From NCBI RefSeq assembly GCF_943913955.1, contig NZ_CALUAE010000021.1, forward strand, positions 1-64,000: a DNA stretch of 64,000 nt, in the 5' to 3' direction. The translations under genes were made by a program, and so were the position numbers. This document shows positions 61,643 to 64,000 of the stretch, piece after piece. How positions within the stretch are numbered: position 1 is the stretch's first letter; each line of letters begins with the position of its first letter. The notes under the pieces are model-generated. The model searched no databases. It was not told where the DNA came from and saw only the letters and a program-made list of their open reading frames with translations. Origin of the DNA: Mycolicibacterium bacteremicum. Lineage in GTDB: Bacteria > Actinomycetota > Actinomycetes > Mycobacteriales > Mycobacteriaceae.

Positions 61643-63265
61643 CTAGGGAGTGGGGGCGGATTCGCCGGTGGCGGCGGTGAATCCGCTGCGGTAGCCGAAC
61701 GTCATCGCGGGCCCGAGGGTGCCACCGGCGCCGCCGTAGGCCTTCCCGGTCACGCCGGCCATCGCATTACCCGCCGCGAACAGCCCGGGAATCGGTTGGC
61801 CGCTGACATGCAGAACCCGACCGTCGCGGTCGGTGCGCGGTCCGCCCTTGGTACCCATCGCGCCGATGGCCACCGGTACGGCATAGAACGGCGCGGTGTC
61901 GAGCGGCCCGAGTGTCTGCAGTGCCGGTGAGGCGGCCGACGGGTCGCCCCAGTAGCCGTCGTATGCGCTTGCGCCGCGGTCGAAGTCGGGGTCCCGCTCG
62001 TTTTCGACATTCGCGTTCCACTGATCGACAGTCCGACGTAGCCCTTCGGTGTCGATGCCCGTCGCCGCGCCGAGATCGTCCAGTGTCGCCGACTTGTGGA
62101 ACCAATCCGGCGCCTCGCCACCGGGTTCGATGCCCAGGAAGCCGTACCGCTTGAGGTGCTGATCGTCGAAGACGATCCACGCCGGGTCGTTGAGATATCC
62201 GGCGCGCGGGTCGAGGTGGTGGAAGGGCCCGGCCATCGAGTTGTACTCGCCCGCCTCGTTGAGGAATCGCTTCCCGGCCCGGTTGACGATGATGCTGCGC
62301 GGACGGGTGCGTTCCAGGCGCACACTGCGGCTGCGCGGCCTACCGTCCAGGGTGTCGCCGGGGATCTGCACGATGGGCACCCACCAGGCCTCTCCCATGT
62401 TGGCCAGGTCGGCACCGTGCGCCATCGCCATCCGCAGCCCGTCGCCGGTGTTGTTCGGCGGCGAGACCGCGCCGCGCATCGGCCCGCGCAGGTAGGCATC
62501 CACCAGGTGCGGATCCCATTCGAACCCACCGGTCCCCAGGATGACCGCCTTGCGGGCCCGCACCCGGATCTCCGTGCCGCCGTGGTGGATCCGTACGCCG
62601 GTGATCCCCTCGGCGGACCCGTACAGCTCGGTGGCGCGCGCGTCGGTGACGGGTTCGATGCCGCGGTCGAGGAGTCCCTTGAGCAGCCCCGCGATCAGCG
62701 CGATGCCGGCCACGCAGTAGTCACCGTCGAGGTCGTCGACGGAGGCGTGGATGCGTGCCTTGGTCTCGGCATCGATGCCGACGTTGCTGAAGTCCACCGG
62801 GAAGGAGGTGATCCGGTCGTGCCAGTCGCCCAGGGTGGCGAGGTCGAACGGTCTGGCATTGAGCGACCGGCCGCCGCCGGGCCGGCCGCCGGGCAGTTCG
62901 GGCTTGTAGTCCGGGAACCCGGCGGCGATCTCGAAGCGCAGGTCACTGTGCTGTTCCAGGTAATCCAGCATCACCGGCCCAGTGCGCACGAAGGTCTCGA
63001 CCAGATCCCGGTCCATGGCCCCCAGCGACTGTGCAGCAAGGTATTTCAGGGCATCCTCGACGGACAGTTCGGCGCCGTCGAGGCGGTTGTGGGCGGGAAT
63101 CCAGACGATACCGCCGGAGACCGCGGTGGTACCGCCGACGGTGGGCGCTTTCTCGTAGACGGCGACGTCGGCTCCGTTGACGGCGGCGGTCAGGGCGGCC
63201 GACAGGCCGGCGCCCCCGGTGCCGAGTACGACGACGTCGACCTCGTGATCCCATGAGTCGGGCAC
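61643..63265 (-). CDS. FAD-dependent oxidoreductase, 3-ketosteroid-delta1-dehydrogenase-like
   Basis: A 540-residue flavoprotein of the succinate dehydrogenase/fumarate reductase-like family. FAD loop VLGTGGAGLSAALTAA at the N-terminus and C-terminal GKAYGGAGGTLGPAMTFGYRSG, whose Tyr and Gly positions correspond to the active-site region of KstD. KstD removes hydrogens at C1-C2 of 3-ketosteroids; this paralog could instead act on another cyclic ketone. GTG start at 63265. It is 20 bp downstream of the IclR gene in the same operon. Confidence 0.87.
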   Translation of the reverse strand: MPDSWDHEVDVVVLGTGGAGLSAALTAAVNGADVAVYEKAPTVGGTTAVSGGIVWIPAHNRLDGAELSVEDALKYLAAQSLGAMDRDLVETFVRTGPVMLDYLEQHSDLRFEIAAGFPDYKPELPGGRPGGGRSLNARPFDLATLGDWHDRITSFPVDFSNVGIDAETKARIHASVDDLDGDYCVAGIALIAGLLKGLLDRGIEPVTDARATELYGSAEGITGVRIHHGGTEIRVRARKAVILGTGGFEWDPHLVDAYLRGPMRGAVSPPNNTGDGLRMAMAHGADLANMGEAWWVPIVQIPGDTLDGRPRSRSVRLERTRPRSIIVNRAGKRFLNEAGEYNSMAGPFHHLDPRAGYLNDPAWIVFDDQHLKRYGFLGIEPGGEAPDWFHKSATLDDLGAATGIDTEGLRRTVDQWNANVENERDPDFDRGASAYDGYWGDPSAASPALQTLGPLDTAPFYAVPVAIGAMGTKGGPRTDRDGRVLHVSGQPIPGLFAAGNAMAGVTGKAYGGAGGTLGPAMTFGYRSGFTAATGESAPTP

Positions 63266-63285
63266 GGACTCGGTCCTTTCCGTTG

Positions 63286-63987
63286 TCAGCCGAGAATCTC
63301 GGACAGTTGCTTGGCCGCGCGGATGACGGCATCGCGACCGGTGAGGACGACATCCTCACGGTGGGAGATCAGGTTGATGCAGGTCGGTGGGGAGGGCGGT
63401 CGGCGCCGCACCGGGACGGCCAGGCCGTAGGTGTCGGGCTCGATCTCGCCGTGGGTGATCACCCACCCCTGATCGCGAGCCCGGCGGACCAGTTCGCGCT
63501 CGCCAGGCCGCGGCGGCATGCTCGACAACAGGGCGATGCCGGCGGCGCCGCGCTCCAGCGGGTGGCGGCTGCCCTCGTGGAAGGACAGTTGGTAGAACAC
63601 CAGCGTCGGCACGATCACCGCGATCGCCACCTGTTGATCACCCTCGGCGACCAGCAGTGAGACGGTGGTGCCCAGATCGTCGGCGAGTAGCCGCAGTGTC
63701 GGCAGCGCGAGTTGGCGGACATTGTTGTCGAAGGACGCGCCCAGTACCGCCAGTGCGGCGGCGGGCCGGTAGCGGCCATCCTCGCCCTTGGTGATGAACC
63801 GGGCCTGCGCCAGAGTGCTGAGCAATCGGTAGGCGATGGTCCGGTGCACCCCGACGTAATCGGCGACCTCCGCCGCGGTGATCCCCGCGGGTGCGCTCGA
63901 GACCGCCTGGAGAGCGGAAAGTCCGCGGGCCAGCGTCTGGGAGCCGGCCGCCGGCCGGTCGGTCAATTCGCGTCCCGGGCTTGTCAC
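63286..63987 (-). CDS. IclR-family transcriptional regulator
   Basis: A 233-residue regulator with an N-terminal winged helix (LARGLSALQAVSSAPAGITAAEVADYVGVHRTIAYRLLSTL) and an IclR effector-binding domain (QLSFHEGSRHPLERGAAGIALLS). It precedes and probably controls the KstD-like gene. GTG at 63987 begins the protein. The remaining 13 nt to the window end carry promoter-like TTGACA on the plus strand. Confidence 0.9.
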   Translation of the reverse strand: MTSPGRELTDRPAAGSQTLARGLSALQAVSSAPAGITAAEVADYVGVHRTIAYRLLSTLAQARFITKGEDGRYRPAAALAVLGASFDNNVRQLALPTLRLLADDLGTTVSLLVAEGDQQVAIAVIVPTLVFYQLSFHEGSRHPLERGAAGIALLSSMPPRPGERELVRRARDQGWVITHGEIEPDTYGLAVPVRRRPPSPPTCINLISHREDVVLTGRDAVIRAAKQLSEILG

Positions 63988-64000
63988 GGGTCCCTTGACA

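Noticed and set aside
63290..63302. CCGAGA-A-TCTCGG palindrome as a further operator
   Set aside because: It lies in the last codons of the IclR gene and lacks the ATTCTC half-site order.

Overview
The window is high-GC actinobacterial DNA from a mycobacterium, most likely a rapid-growing Mycolicibacterium. Gene content and order over about 2.9-31.5 kb match the M. tuberculosis Rv1320c-Rv1343c block: adenylate cyclase, nucS, methylmalonyl-CoA epimerase, fadA4, YbbN-type thioredoxin, glgB, glgE, glgP, dinG, pncB, clpS, DUF2017, P1 peptidase, mec, cysO, cysM, rhomboid, Rv1339 phosphodiesterase, rph, rdgB, DUF3817 and lprD. The PE-PGRS gene of slow growers is absent, and an MspA-type porin, mycobacterial lipoproteins and F420-dependent enzymes fit the assignment. 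No insertion sequence, prophage, CRISPR array or rRNA was seen.

Layout. 0-8.6 kb: a 5'-truncated secreted-type protein, glutaminase-STAS, membrane adenylate cyclase, NucS, epimerase, thiolase and YbbN. 8.7-15.8 kb: GlgE-pathway alpha-glucan genes (glgB-glgE, divergent glgP). 15.9-19.1 kb: a beta-propeller lyase-like protein, an MspA-like porin and a zinc-metallopeptidase lipoprotein. 19.2-29.2 kb: housekeeping block with DinG, NAD salvage, ClpS, the Mec-CysO-CysM cysteine pathway, rhomboid, cAMP phosphodiesterase, RNase PH and RdgB. murI, which lies between the rhomboid and Rv1339 genes in M. tuberculosis, is missing here. 29.3-40.8 kb: MFS transporter, lprD, an HTH-LAGLIDADG protein beside tRNA-Leu(UAG), a MerR-controlled SDR/NTF2 pair, a large secreted protein with two C39-like domains, an ammonium transporter, and a second metallopeptidase lipoprotein.

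40.8-64 kb is an accessory catabolic cluster. It holds four acyl-CoA dehydrogenase subunits (two long/short pairs), FadR/GntR, TetR and IclR regulators, two acyl-CoA ligases, four SDR/DUF1295-type oxidoreductases, a split B12-dependent acyl-CoA mutase with its MeaB GTPase, an F420 LLM oxidoreductase, a CaiB CoA-transferase, a 2Fe-2S ferredoxin, a DUF35 plus thiolase-like pair (as in the Ltp2/ChsH2 steroid aldolase), an unusual crotonase and a KstD-like flavoprotein. These families together suggest activation, dehydrogenation, carbon-skeleton rearrangement and C-C cleavage of a steroid- or terpenoid-like, branched or dicarboxylic acyl-CoA.

Four divergent or upstream regions in this cluster share a palindromic motif with core GAGAAT-N3-ATTCTC (best copy AACGGAGAAT-N3-ATTCTCCGTT). 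This points to one repressor coordinating at least 14 genes. A separate perfect 20-bp palindrome sits between fadR and the dehydrogenase operon. The cluster, with its mutase that carries methylmalonyl-type specificity residues and a thiolase-like and a crotonase-like enzyme lacking canonical catalytic residues, is the best candidate for an undescribed pathway in the window.
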